A stretch of 64,000 bases of DNA from NCBI GenBank assembly GCA_027294455.1, contig JAPULZ010000174.1, forward strand, positions 54,346 to 118,345, written 5' to 3'. The notes beneath the pieces were generated by a model that saw nothing but the letters and a program-made list of their open reading frames with translations, was not told the origin of the DNA and did not search any database. Below, piece after piece: positions 49,301-57,970 of the stretch (positions are counted from its first letter, which is position 1; every line of letters begins with the position of its first letter). Source of the stretch: Gemmatimonadota bacterium (lineage in GTDB: Bacteria > Gemmatimonadota > Gemmatimonadetes > Gemmatimonadales > GWC2-71-9). Position numbers and translations under genes: made by a program.

Positions 49301-49527
49301 CCTTTGAGTGTTTGATACCGGCAGATCAAATCCTTGATGGTCCGAGAAAACACGTGATGGATGCCCGGCCGGCCGTTCGCTGTGGGCGGACCCTCGTAGA
49401 ACACGAACGGCTCGCCGTCCTTCGTGGCCTCGAGCGTCTGGTGAAACAGCTTGTCGCGCGCCCACTGCTCGAGCACGCCCTGCTCGAGCGCATCCGCAGT
49501 GCCCTGGGGCAACCTCTCGTATTTCAT
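46345..49527 (-). CDS. ileS: Isoleucyl-tRNA synthetase, IleS2-like, with GIHH in the HxGH position
   Basis: Start MKYERLPQGTADAL at 49527; GRPGIHHVFSRTIKD, GWDTHGLPVEIEVEKELGI, KMSKRVGNTVDPWD. Upstream ORF extension is a PNP shadow. Confidence 0.95.
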   Translation of the reverse strand: MKYERLPQGTADALEQGVLEQWARDKLFHQTLEATKDGEPFVFYEGPPTANGRPGIHHVFSRTIKDLICRYQTLKGRSVTRIAGWDTHGLPVEIEVEKELGISGKSGIEKLGVAEFNRRCRESVFRYKSDWESLSDRIGYWLDYERPYITYTNDYIESVWYVLKALWTKDLLYEGQKVLPYCTRCGTSLSSHELAMGYGPHRSPSIYVMFRLRGPGAGDDTPRHLLAWTTTPWTLPSNLAIAVNPKYAYLELDVEGTRLIVEKSIAQTKVVPGATHGEPLGSFPVVGELTGSDLVGLRYEPLLDVVPVDADNAFRVVEGDFVTQEEGTGLVHMAPAFGVDDYETLRREKMAFVNPVDPQGRFQGTTWDAINGATVFEANDVIAERLQQEGKVFGRYEPKGYQHTYPFCWRCDSPLIYYARRSWFVRTTAFKDEMVRLNADVNWYPPEVGTGRFGEWLENNVDWALSRDRYWGTPLPAWVCEACSEQVVIGGYAELAERWGRDLPDGFDPHKPDIDDVTFQCTSCDGIMRRVPEVIDAWFDSGVMPCAQWHYPFEHEEEFAAHFPADYICEGLDQTRGWFYSLLAIAVGVDRQPAYRNVIVNGLVLDAEGRKMSKRVGNTVDPWDAVTRFGADAVRLYLLVSSQVWLPKRFDAEAIPDVAGGFLTRLRNTYDFFARYADGVSLEDAPPPEQRSVIDRWLQSRVAAVTRAVNDAWSAYDVTTGTRALMEFCDSDLSQWYVRVNRSRFWAPDSTADPSAVATLYSALETVTRLLAPAAPFVSDAIHRRLTGVSVHLAPFPERAAGADPALDDAMAVIRRLASLARGARDDAGLGVRQPLAAMRVAVPRAAARAEFEACLGLLAQELNVKDIQIVESDGDLVALRGKPNFRSLGKVYGSETPQAAAVARELTGDQLRQLEAGERVTVTVDGRGFEFKPEDVVVEREVATDWLVRSDGPLVVALNPEISEELRQEGLARELINRVQRARKDAGYEYTTRIALGVAGSADALAAVRAFDTFIAGETLARRFAVGEELPGSDVREALNLDGWDLVVTLKRFEGEDGV

Positions 49528-50357
49528 GAAGGCATGCGCTCCAACACCGTGGCGACGAGACGGGTCAAATCCGGCTCGGCCCGTTGCGCGGTGACGATGA
49601 TCTGCTCGATGTTGGCCGGCGCGAGGGCGTCGGGCAGACAGGCGTCGGTGATGATCGAGATTCCGAGGACCCGCATGCTCATGTGCACGGCGGCGATCAC
49701 CTCCGGCACGGTGGACATGCCGACCACGTCGGCGCCGATGCCGCGCAAGAAACGATACTCCGCCCGTGTTTCGAGATTGGGGCCGGCCACGGCCACGTAC
49801 ACGCCTTCCCGCAATACGATCTGCAGATCGCGGGCGGCGGCCCGGGCCAGTGAGCGCAACTCCCCGTCGTAGGGCTCCGACATGTCGGGGAACCTGGGGC
49901 CCAGACTGTCGTCGTTGGGGCCGACGAGGGGACTGTCGCCCAGCAGACTGATGTGATCGGCGATCAACATGAGATCGCCGGGCGCCCAGAGCGGATGCAT
50001 GCCCCCGCACGCGTTCGACACGACGAGCGAGCCGGCCCCCAGGGCGTGCATCACCCGCACCGGAAATACGATCTGCTGCATCGTGTACCCCTCATAGCGA
50101 TGGAACCGGCCCTGCATGGCCAAGACCTGCCTGCCGCCCAGCGTGCCAAAGAGCAGCCGGCCCGCATGGGTCTCCACCGTCGACCGGGGAAAGCCCGGGA
50201 TGTCCTCGTAGGGGATTTCCGTGGCGAGCTCGATCTCCTGCACCAACCCACCGAGCCCCGTTCCCAGGATGACGGCAACGTCCGGCGTCGCCTCGGTGCG
50301 ATTCCGAATCGCCGAGACGGCCCCCTCGATGGCCTGGGACAATTCCGTCGTGGTCAC
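49524..50357 (-). CDS. Purine nucleoside phosphorylase
   Basis: VILGTGLGGLVQEI, MQGRFHRYEGYTMQQIVFPVRV, NACGGMHP, GPNLETRAEYRFLR, VGMSTVPEVIAA. Confidence 0.93.
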   Translation of the reverse strand: MTTTELSQAIEGAVSAIRNRTEATPDVAVILGTGLGGLVQEIELATEIPYEDIPGFPRSTVETHAGRLLFGTLGGRQVLAMQGRFHRYEGYTMQQIVFPVRVMHALGAGSLVVSNACGGMHPLWAPGDLMLIADHISLLGDSPLVGPNDDSLGPRFPDMSEPYDGELRSLARAAARDLQIVLREGVYVAVAGPNLETRAEYRFLRGIGADVVGMSTVPEVIAAVHMSMRVLGISIITDACLPDALAPANIEQIIVTAQRAEPDLTRLVATVLERMPS

Positions 50358-50923
50358 TCGCCTCGGACGCCGGTGGGATCGGAGAGCAATTCAGGGCGCT
50401 TGAGGGAAGGACGCTTCACCATGGACGGCGTTTCCGCCGCCAAGGCTCTCCCATTTCGTTCGGCCGTCTCGACCGCCTCCACCTCGGCTAGGTTCCGCTC
50501 GAGGAGCACGCGAAACGAGGTGAGGTAGGACGCCAATTGCGCGTGAAGGTGCTCGGTGTCGCGCCGTACCGACTGTTCCGCTTGCCGCGCATCGGTGATG
50601 ATGTTGCCCGCCTCGACCCTGGCCTGCTGCACCACCCGGTCGGACTCCTTCTGGGCCATTTGCTCGGAATCTTCACGCAACTGTTGGGCGACGACGAGCG
50701 CGTCGCTCATCGCCTTCTCGCGCTCACGAAACAGCTTCAGCTGCTCGCGAAAGTTTCGGACCTGCTCGGCAAACACCGAGTTTTCGCGCGATAAACGCTC
50801 CACCTCGGCGGCACAGCGTTCGCGAAACTCTTCGACGGTAGCCAGGTCATAACCGCGAAATCCGCGCCGGAACTGCTGGGTGCGGATATCCAGAGGTGTC
50901 AGATTGAAAGTCTCTTCCGTCAT
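50354..50923 (-). CDS. DivIVA-domain protein
   Basis: NLTPLDIRTQQFRRGFRGYDLATVEEFRERCAAEVERL followed by coiled coil. Confidence 0.88.
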   Translation of the reverse strand: MTEETFNLTPLDIRTQQFRRGFRGYDLATVEEFRERCAAEVERLSRENSVFAEQVRNFREQLKLFREREKAMSDALVVAQQLREDSEQMAQKESDRVVQQARVEAGNIITDARQAEQSVRRDTEHLHAQLASYLTSFRVLLERNLAEVEAVETAERNGRALAAETPSMVKRPSLKRPELLSDPTGVRGE

Positions 50924-51630
50924 CGTTGTCGCTCCCCGAAGAGGACGGTGCCCAACCGTAACATTGTCGCTCCCTCGGCAACCGCGGCCGGAAAATCGCC
51001 GGACATCCCCATGGAAAGTTCCGGCAACGTCAACCCCCCGGCTACCAAGCGATCGCGGATCGTACGCAAATCCCCAAAGACCTTGCGCTGGGCGGCTTCA
51101 TCATCGATCAGCGGTGCCATGGTCATGAGACCCCGGAGGCGCAACTCCGACATCTGCGCCACCGCGTGCGCCAGTGCCTCGACCGCATCGGGGGAACAGC
51201 CGCTCTTCTGCCCTTCTCCCGATACGTTCACCTGGAGCAACACGATCGGCGGCGGATTGTCGTACCCTTTGTCCTCCCGGGCCCGGCGATGGGCCGCCGA
51301 GAGCGCCTCCGCCAGCTTGACCGAATCCACCGAGTGGACCACGGCGAAATTCCCCGGCACCAACTTGGCCTTGTTGGATTGTAAATGGCCGATCAAGTGC
51401 CAGCGGACCGGGACGTCAGCCGCCGCGTCCCGCTTCCCCAAGGCCTCCTGCACCCTGTTTTCCCCGATGTCCTCAAGACCGGCCGCCTGCGCCGCCGCGA
51501 TCGCATCGGCGGGATGACCCTTGGTCACCCCAATCACGCAAACGGCCCCGTCTATCCCCTCCACGCTCTGAATCCGGGTGATTTCCTCGCGGACCCGGGC
51601 GAGGTTGTCCCGAACGAGCTCAAAACTCAT
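50920..51630 (-). CDS. YggS-family pyridoxal phosphate-binding protein
   Basis: VCVIGVTKGHPADAI, DIGENRVQEALGK, WHLIGHLQSNKAK, LSMGMSGDFPAAVAEGATMLRLGTVLFGERQ. Confidence 0.93.
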   Translation of the reverse strand: MSFELVRDNLARVREEITRIQSVEGIDGAVCVIGVTKGHPADAIAAAQAAGLEDIGENRVQEALGKRDAAADVPVRWHLIGHLQSNKAKLVPGNFAVVHSVDSVKLAEALSAAHRRAREDKGYDNPPPIVLLQVNVSGEGQKSGCSPDAVEALAHAVAQMSELRLRGLMTMAPLIDDEAAQRKVFGDLRTIRDRLVAGGLTLPELSMGMSGDFPAAVAEGATMLRLGTVLFGERQR

Positions 51631-51676
51631 AGCCTGGTAATTTACGTGAGCTTGGGACGATGAACAACCGGAGTCG

Positions 51677-51704
51677 GTAGGGGCGAGGCAGGCCTCGCCC
51701 CTAC
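51677..51704. repeat. Perfect palindromic REP-like element
   Basis: GTAGGGGCGAGGC-AG-GCCTCGCCCCTAC, 13-bp arms; starts in the stop codon of the DUF2723 gene. Related copy at 2951..2974. Confidence 0.7.
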
Positions 51705-54217
51705 TGCTGGGTAGAGTCCCTCATCGCCGGCATCAGACTCTCCGGCGGCTCGCCGGTCGGGAGCGAATCGAACAGCTCGATGGGGAAGACCTCCGGAACG
51801 TCGGTTGTCGCCCCGGCGCCGCCCGCGGACTCGAGCAGGCCGAGGATGGCGGGATTGGGGGAGAGGTGATAGGCCCGCTCGAAGTTGCGGATCATTCGGG
51901 CCGTGTCACCCAGGGACTGGTACGCGCCCCCGAGTACCAGGAACGGAAGGCTCAGGTTGCCGGCGATGTTGTCGCTCGTGGGGTCGAGATCCAGGGAATC
52001 GACATCGAAGAGGCGGGCGTAATCGTAGATATGCCAGGCCAGCGAATCCGTGCGGGGAAGGTCCACCGGGACCCAGAGGCCCGGCGCCAGCCGGCTCAGA
52101 TCCGGCGGCTCGTCGACGTAGAGCTTCAGTGCCAGGCCTTCCTGCACCATGTAGTCGCTCAACCCCACCCAGTTGCCGCTGCCGGCCGTGGTGGACCAGT
52201 ACACGGGACGGACTCCCACGTTCTCCAGAATCAGCCGTAGCATGAGCACGTCTTTCACGTACAGCGGCGAGTTGGCGGGCAAGGTGTGCTGGATACGCCC
52301 CGCCCGGAACTCGAACGGCTCCCGCAACAGCTCGGCCTGCAGAGCATCGATCTCCGCATCGCTCATGGTGTGGAGGCCCGGGGGCACCGTCTCCGGCGCC
52401 CGATTGGCAAACCACGGGGCCTGCTCCGGATCGAACGGGCGCACCGGATTGTCGCGCAGCTGCTTGATGTACCAGTTCGTGTTGCCCAACGAGAGGTTGA
52501 CCACCGCCACGTCCTGCCGAATGCCCTCGACCTCCTGGGCGTACCACAGGGGAAACGTGTCGTTGTCCCCGTTGGTAAACACTATCCCATAGGGCTCGAT
52601 GGTCTGCAGCAGATTGCGCGCGAAGTCCAACGCCAACGTGTTGTCCGGCCCGTGGGCGCGGCTCGCGGCCGAGAAATTGAGCACGAAGGGCAGCAAGGCG
52701 ATGGCAAACACGCCGGGGGCGACCTTCAACGCCCCCGGCACCCGGCTGCCGTCTCGGCTGTACGCCGCCTGCAACTTCTCACGCACGAAGCGATAGAGGC
52801 CCGCCACCCCGATCCCGGCAAACACGCCCCACATCTGGAACGAGATGACGAAGAAGTAGTCCCGCTCGCGCACTTCGTGCTGGTTGGCGTCCCGGAAGAT
52901 GTCCCATCCGAGCGAGAAGCCCGGCTTGAAGTTCATGTAGCCCACCAATCCGGGGCCCGTGATCGCGAAGATCAACACCAGCATCCAGAACGTGGACCGA
53001 TCCTTCGTGTACAGCACCGTGACGCCGAAAATGCCGAGGGAGGTGAACGCCATGGTGAACGGCAGCCGGATGCCGGCGAACACGGGGTTGGTGGTGGCGA
53101 AACCGTTGGACCACTGCCAATCGAAGTACTGCAGATAATTCTGGATCTGGAGCCCGATGAGCTGCAGCGTCCGTCCCGGGTTCCCCGCACCCGACGCGTA
53201 GAGCGGATTGTCCGTGGGCAGCCGCGGCGGATACTGCTCGCGGCGAATCACGGCGAGGATGGCCTCCCACGTCGATGGGTCGGCCTCATTGATCATCGGG
53301 CTGAGACCCGCCCGGATGTACAGGTAGATGTACGTGGACGCACCCACGACACCGATCAAGAGCGTGGCAACCGTAAAGAACGCCCCACCAGCACTGATCG
53401 CGAACGCCGCCGCGCCCAGGAAAACCAGGGCGGCAAACGCCATGATCGTGGTGCTCCCGAGGCCGCTGCCGATGAACAGGGCCCAGATGCCGAGGACGAC
53501 GGCCCACTGCGCCCATTCGACTCTGCGGTCGGATGCGTTCGGCAAGGGCTCGGTGGTGATCACGTGCCACATGAATCCGATGAGCGCCGGCCCCACCAGC
53601 AGCGCCAGCAGGTGATTGCCGACGGAAAACGCGCCCAGGTACACGAGGACCAACAAGAGGTGCGATGCCCGAGCCGTCCCCCGGTTCTTGCGCCACAACA
53701 TGGCCAACCACGTGATGGCCGCGATCGTGAACGACGCGAACATGTACACTTCGGTCTCGTTGGAATTTTGCCACACCGTGAACACGAACGCCGACATGAC
53801 CGCCGCCGCCGCAGCGCCGCCAATCACGAACACCTTGTCTCCCGCGTCCGGATCATTCTTCCCCAGGCGCTGCAGCGCGGCGTGGACCACCAGAAAGAGG
53901 AGCGCCGCTGCGCCGGCGCTGAAGAGCGCCGTCATGAAGTTGACCCGGTAAGCGAAGCCGCCGATGGGGAAGAACGACCCCCAGACGTTGGCCATCATCA
54001 CGAAGCCCGGGGTGCCCGGCGGGTGGGGCACGCCCAGAATCTTGGCGGCCGCCAGGAATTCCCCCGCGTCCCAGAACGTGACGGTAGGCGCCAATGTCCA
54101 GACGTATCCCACCAGAACGACGAAGAACACGATGAGCGCCGACCCGTAGGGCGGACCGTGTGTCCCGGTCAAAGAAAGAACGCGGCTGCCGCTGTTTGCC
54201 TGGCTATCGTTCGACAT
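51701..54217 (-). CDS. DUF2723-family multi-pass membrane protein
   Basis: WTLAPTVTFWDAGEFLAAAKILGVPHPPGTPGFVMMANVW; multiple TM segments. Confidence 0.85.
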   Translation of the reverse strand: MSNDSQANSGSRVLSLTGTHGPPYGSALIVFFVVLVGYVWTLAPTVTFWDAGEFLAAAKILGVPHPPGTPGFVMMANVWGSFFPIGGFAYRVNFMTALFSAGAAALLFLVVHAALQRLGKNDPDAGDKVFVIGGAAAAAVMSAFVFTVWQNSNETEVYMFASFTIAAITWLAMLWRKNRGTARASHLLLVLVYLGAFSVGNHLLALLVGPALIGFMWHVITTEPLPNASDRRVEWAQWAVVLGIWALFIGSGLGSTTIMAFAALVFLGAAAFAISAGGAFFTVATLLIGVVGASTYIYLYIRAGLSPMINEADPSTWEAILAVIRREQYPPRLPTDNPLYASGAGNPGRTLQLIGLQIQNYLQYFDWQWSNGFATTNPVFAGIRLPFTMAFTSLGIFGVTVLYTKDRSTFWMLVLIFAITGPGLVGYMNFKPGFSLGWDIFRDANQHEVRERDYFFVISFQMWGVFAGIGVAGLYRFVREKLQAAYSRDGSRVPGALKVAPGVFAIALLPFVLNFSAASRAHGPDNTLALDFARNLLQTIEPYGIVFTNGDNDTFPLWYAQEVEGIRQDVAVVNLSLGNTNWYIKQLRDNPVRPFDPEQAPWFANRAPETVPPGLHTMSDAEIDALQAELLREPFEFRAGRIQHTLPANSPLYVKDVLMLRLILENVGVRPVYWSTTAGSGNWVGLSDYMVQEGLALKLYVDEPPDLSRLAPGLWVPVDLPRTDSLAWHIYDYARLFDVDSLDLDPTSDNIAGNLSLPFLVLGGAYQSLGDTARMIRNFERAYHLSPNPAILGLLESAGGAGATTDVPEVFPIELFDSLPTGEPPESLMPAMRDSTQQ

Positions 54218-54235
54218 GGCCTCTATCGGTGTGCG

Positions 54236-55036
54236 TCAGGTTGTGGGAGTGTCGGTTGCCATCTCGCCGGTGAGGGACGGCCAGGTTTGGCCGGCCAGCA
54301 CTTCCTGAAGCTGCTTCGGCGTCGCACCGCGATGCAGCAATCCGCGGATCGCGATGGACACCTTCGAGGTCTCTTCCGACACGACGATGACGATCGCGTC
54401 GGTTTCCTCCGAGAGCCCGAGCGCCGCCCGGTGCCGCGTTCCCAAGGACTTGTCCTCCACCGGAAACTGTGTCAGCGGCAGCACGCATCCGGCCGCAATG
54501 ATGTTATCGCCCCGAATCATCACGGCACCGTCGTGCAGCGGAGAGTACGGGGTAAAGATCGTCGTGAGAAGGTCGGCCGAGATCTTCGCATGCATTTCCT
54601 TGCCCGACTCCAAATAATCGTTGAGGGAAACCTCTCCTTCGACGGCGATGATGGCTCCCGTCCCGCGCCGGGACAACCGTTCCACCGCTGCCACGATTTC
54701 TTCCATCACGCCCACGGAGCCCTGAGGATTCAAGAACTGCATGGCGCGCATCCGGCCGAGTCGGGACAGGACGTGCCGCAGCTCGGGTTGGAAGACCACG
54801 ATGGCGGCAAACACGCCGAACGTGAACACGTATCCGAGCAACGACGCGATCATGTTGAACTTCAAGACCAATGCCCCGAAGTACACCAGACCGAGCACAA
54901 TGAGCCCAAAGAGAATCTGCAGCGCCCGCGTTCCGGCCAGAAACAACAGTACGCGATACAGGACGTACGCGACGATCAGGATCTCGATGACGTCGCGGAC
55001 ACCCGGGACTAGGAATCGGAATTGCTCGAATGGCAT
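54236..55036 (-). CDS. cdaA: Diadenylate cyclase CdaA (DAC/DisA_N)
   Basis: N-terminal TMs; SPLHDGAVMIRGDNIIAAGCVLPLT; LGTRHRAALGLSEETDAIVIVVSEE. Confidence 0.94.
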   Translation of the reverse strand: MPFEQFRFLVPGVRDVIEILIVAYVLYRVLLFLAGTRALQILFGLIVLGLVYFGALVLKFNMIASLLGYVFTFGVFAAIVVFQPELRHVLSRLGRMRAMQFLNPQGSVGVMEEIVAAVERLSRRGTGAIIAVEGEVSLNDYLESGKEMHAKISADLLTTIFTPYSPLHDGAVMIRGDNIIAAGCVLPLTQFPVEDKSLGTRHRAALGLSEETDAIVIVVSEETSKVSIAIRGLLHRGATPKQLQEVLAGQTWPSLTGEMATDTPTT

Positions 55037-55881
55037 ACCGGTTTCCGAACGGCGTGGGCAATTTGCAGCGCCTCCCGCACACGGGCGACGTCGTGCACCC
55101 GAAACAACGAGGCGCCCTGGTCGTAGGCGGCCACGCAGGCCGCCGCCGTGGCATTGTCCCGCTCAGCCGCGTCGCCGCCGACGATATGGCCCAGGAACCG
55201 TTTGCGGGAGGGCCCCACCATCACCGGATACCCCAGGGCAGCCAGCGAGAACAGGCCACGCAACAGAGCGTAGTTGTGCGCGGGCCGTTTGGCAAACCCC
55301 AATCCCGGGTCGAGAATCAAGCACCCGCGATCCACCCCCCGCTCCGCGGCCACGCCAGCCGAGCTCTCCAGCTCGGCGACGACCTCCCCGGCCACGTCGC
55401 CATAGGTCGCGTGCTCGTACGTGGCCATTTCGCTCAGCGAGCCCCGGGAATGCACGAGCACCAGGCCGGCCCCGTGCTCGGCGCACACATCCGCCATGGC
55501 AGGATCGACCCGCAGCCCCGATACGTCGTTCAGGGCCCACACGCCGAGATCCAGGGCGCGCCGGCCCGTTTCCGCGTTGACGGTGTCCACACTCACGGGC
55601 AGGGTCGGAAACCGTCGGACAATCCGGGCCAGTATGGGCTCGAGCCTCGCCCATTCGTCCTCCACTCCGAGCCGGCTCGACACACCCGGGCGGGTGGATT
55701 CGGCCCCCACATCGAGTATGTCCGCCCCGGCCTCCACCATGACTTCGGCGTGACGGAACGCGTCCGCCGGGGCCAGGAATCGTCCCCCGTCGCTGAAGGA
55801 ATCGGGCGTCACGTTGAGGATGCCGACCACCACCGGCCGCTCCAGCGAGACCGCGCCGCGGGCCATGTCCCAGCTCGTCAC
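55009..55881 (-). CDS. folP: Dihydropteroate synthase
   Basis: GTG start; VGILNVTPDSFSDGGRF, DVGAESTRPG, NDVSGL, LDPGLGFAKR, VGPSRKRFLG. Confidence 0.94.
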   Translation of the reverse strand: MTSWDMARGAVSLERPVVVGILNVTPDSFSDGGRFLAPADAFRHAEVMVEAGADILDVGAESTRPGVSSRLGVEDEWARLEPILARIVRRFPTLPVSVDTVNAETGRRALDLGVWALNDVSGLRVDPAMADVCAEHGAGLVLVHSRGSLSEMATYEHATYGDVAGEVVAELESSAGVAAERGVDRGCLILDPGLGFAKRPAHNYALLRGLFSLAALGYPVMVGPSRKRFLGHIVGGDAAERDNATAAACVAAYDQGASLFRVHDVARVREALQIAHAVRKPVCHSSNSDS

Positions 55882-55985
55882 CGGTCACCGGCAGCCGCAT
55901 CGGCGCGAACGGGGTCGAGACCCCGTCGCAACAGTGCGTCTCGTATTACGGTTTGTTGTTGCGGATCGAGGGCGGTGACCCTCAC
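55878..55985 (-). CDS. Possible 35-aa ORF between ftsH and folP
   Basis: GTG AGG GTC ... TGA = [39 protein letters not shown] overlaps at both ends; below the ORF-track length cutoff. Confidence 0.4.
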   Translation of the reverse strand: MRVTALDPQQQTVIRDALLRRGLDPVRADAAAGDR

Positions 55986-57967
55986 GCGCCGGCGGGCTTC
56001 GGCGGCGGGGTGCCGAGAACGGGACCGACCCCCGACGGCTTGCGTTCTCCACTCGGCAGCGGCAGCGGCTCGTCGTCGGTGGTGTCCTCGGCTGGAGGAG
56101 GAGGCAGCTCTTTGCCGGCCACCAGCAGCTCCACATCTTCCCTATTGAGGGTTTCGCGCTCCAGCAGCGCGTTCGCCATGGCATGCAGCACGTCCATCTT
56201 CTCGGTGAGAATCCGCAGGGCGTTCCCGTGGGCTTCATCCAGGAATTTCTTGATCTCACTGTCCACCAACTCCGCCAACTTGGCGGACACCTCGTGGCGG
56301 TGGCCGATATCACGGCCGATGAAGATCTGCTGCTCCCGTTCGCCCACGGCCACGAGCCCGACCTCGTCGCTCATCCCAAACCGGGTGATCATGCTGCGCG
56401 CCATCGTGGTGGCCTGCTCTATGTCCTGGGCCGCTCCGGTGGTGACCTTGGGCCGCCCGAAGATGAGCTCCTCGGCCACGCGGCCACCGAAGGCCATAGC
56501 CAACTTGCCGTGCATGTATTCCCGGGTGTAGTTGCGCCGGTCTTGCTCGGGAAGCGCGAACGTCAGGCCCAGGGACTGACCGCGCGGGATGATGGTGACC
56601 TTGTGCACGGGATCCTGGCCCGGCGTCGACAGGTTCACGATGGCGTGACCTGCCTCGTGGTACGCCGTCAGCTTCCGCTCCTCGTCGGTCAACACCATGC
56701 TGCGGCGTTCGACGCCGAGCATGACCTTGTCCTTGGCATCCTCGAGATCGATCATGTCCACCCGCTGCTTTGCGCGGCGGGCGGCGAGGAGCGCCCCCTC
56801 GTTGACGAGGTTCGCGAGATCCGCCCCGGCCAGGCCGGGCGTCGACTTCGCGATGACGCCGAGATTCACGTCGTCGGACAGGGGAATCTTCCGGGCGTGG
56901 ACCTTGAGGATCTGCTCCCGGCCCCGGATATCGGGCAGGTCGACCACGATCTGCCGATCGAACCGGCCCGGCCGCAACAGCGCCGGATCCAGCACGTCCG
57001 GCCGGTTGGTGGCCGCCAGAAGAATCACGCCCTCGTTGGACGCGAAGCCGTCCATCTCGACGAGCAGCTGGTTCAGGGTCTGTTCCCGCTCGTCATGCCC
57101 GCCGCCGAGTCCCGCCCCGCGGTGCCGGCCCACGGCGTCGATCTCGTCGATGAAGATCAAACACGGTGCGTGGGCCTTGCCCTGCTCGAAGAGATCGCGC
57201 ACGCGCGAGGCCCCGACGCCGACGAACATCTCGACAAAGTCGGATCCTGACATGGAGAAAAACGGCCGAGCAGCCTCGCCGGCCACGGCGCGCGCCAGCA
57301 GCGTCTTCCCCGTTCCCGGAGGACCCACCAGCAAGACGCCTTTCGGCAACCGGCCGCCCAACCGCTGGAATTTCTGCGGGTCTTTCAGGAACTCGATGAT
57401 CTCCTCGAGCTCGACCTTCGCCTCATCCGCCCCTGCCACATCCGAGAAGCTGACCTTGGGGGTGTCGCCCGTCAGCATCTTGGCCTTGGAACGGCCGAAC
57501 TGGAATGCCCGGTTGCCGCCCTGCTGCACCTGCCGAAAGAAGAAAATCCACAGGCCGATGAGGATGATCCACGGCAAGAAATTGAGAAAGATCGTGCCGA
57601 ACGACGGCCGCTGTACCTTGCCCGTGATCTTGACCTGCTGTTGCTCGAGCTGTAGGAGCAGGTCTTCGGAATCCTGGATCGGCAGCACCACGCTGAACGC
57701 CTGCACGGCCCGCCGCTCCACGACGACGGGCGAGTTGAACTCGCCCTCGATGAATTTGCCGTCGGTGATCTCCACCGACGCGATGTTGCTAGCGTCGAGC
57801 TGGGCGCGAAACAGCGTATAGTCGATTTCGGTGTGATCGTCGCGTCCGCGCACGGTCATGCGGTAGAACGCAAGCGACAACATCACGATGAGCATCCAGA
57901 ATACGAGATTCTTGCTCGCCGAGCTCCAGCTCAGCTTGCTCTTCGGTGGCGTGGGCCCGTCTGTCAT
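55982..57967 (-). CDS. ftsH: ATP-dependent zinc metalloprotease FtsH
   Basis: [21 protein letters not shown]-like region, [10 protein letters not shown]. Confidence 0.97.
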   Translation of the reverse strand: MTDGPTPPKSKLSWSSASKNLVFWMLIVMLSLAFYRMTVRGRDDHTEIDYTLFRAQLDASNIASVEITDGKFIEGEFNSPVVVERRAVQAFSVVLPIQDSEDLLLQLEQQQVKITGKVQRPSFGTIFLNFLPWIILIGLWIFFFRQVQQGGNRAFQFGRSKAKMLTGDTPKVSFSDVAGADEAKVELEEIIEFLKDPQKFQRLGGRLPKGVLLVGPPGTGKTLLARAVAGEAARPFFSMSGSDFVEMFVGVGASRVRDLFEQGKAHAPCLIFIDEIDAVGRHRGAGLGGGHDEREQTLNQLLVEMDGFASNEGVILLAATNRPDVLDPALLRPGRFDRQIVVDLPDIRGREQILKVHARKIPLSDDVNLGVIAKSTPGLAGADLANLVNEGALLAARRAKQRVDMIDLEDAKDKVMLGVERRSMVLTDEERKLTAYHEAGHAIVNLSTPGQDPVHKVTIIPRGQSLGLTFALPEQDRRNYTREYMHGKLAMAFGGRVAEELIFGRPKVTTGAAQDIEQATTMARSMITRFGMSDEVGLVAVGEREQQIFIGRDIGHRHEVSAKLAELVDSEIKKFLDEAHGNALRILTEKMDVLHAMANALLERETLNREDVELLVAGKELPPPPAEDTTDDEPLPLPSGERKPSGVGPVLGTPPPKPAGA

Positions 57968-57970
57968 CCG

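Noticed and set aside
49528-50010. N-terminal extension of the 1221-aa IleS ORF
   Set aside because: Arg-rich shadow of the purine nucleoside phosphorylase gene; true start at 49527 (MKYERLPQG).
51637-51665. TTGTTC-N17-TAAATT promoter-like sequence upstream of yggS
   Set aside because: Only weak matches to sigma70-type hexamers (about 3/6 and 4/6); not called as a feature without transcription start site data.
52286-55012. 908-aa plus-strand ORF (and other long plus-strand ORFs such as 873..2750, 12012..13589, 41785..43503)
   Set aside because: Antisense shadows of well-supported genes in high-GC DNA; His/Arg/Gly/Pro-rich low-information translation with no recognisable domain.
55909-55926. 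ACGGGGTC-GA-GACCCCGT hairpin as a terminator
   Set aside because: No T-tract on either side and it lies inside the 35-aa ORF linking ftsH and folP.
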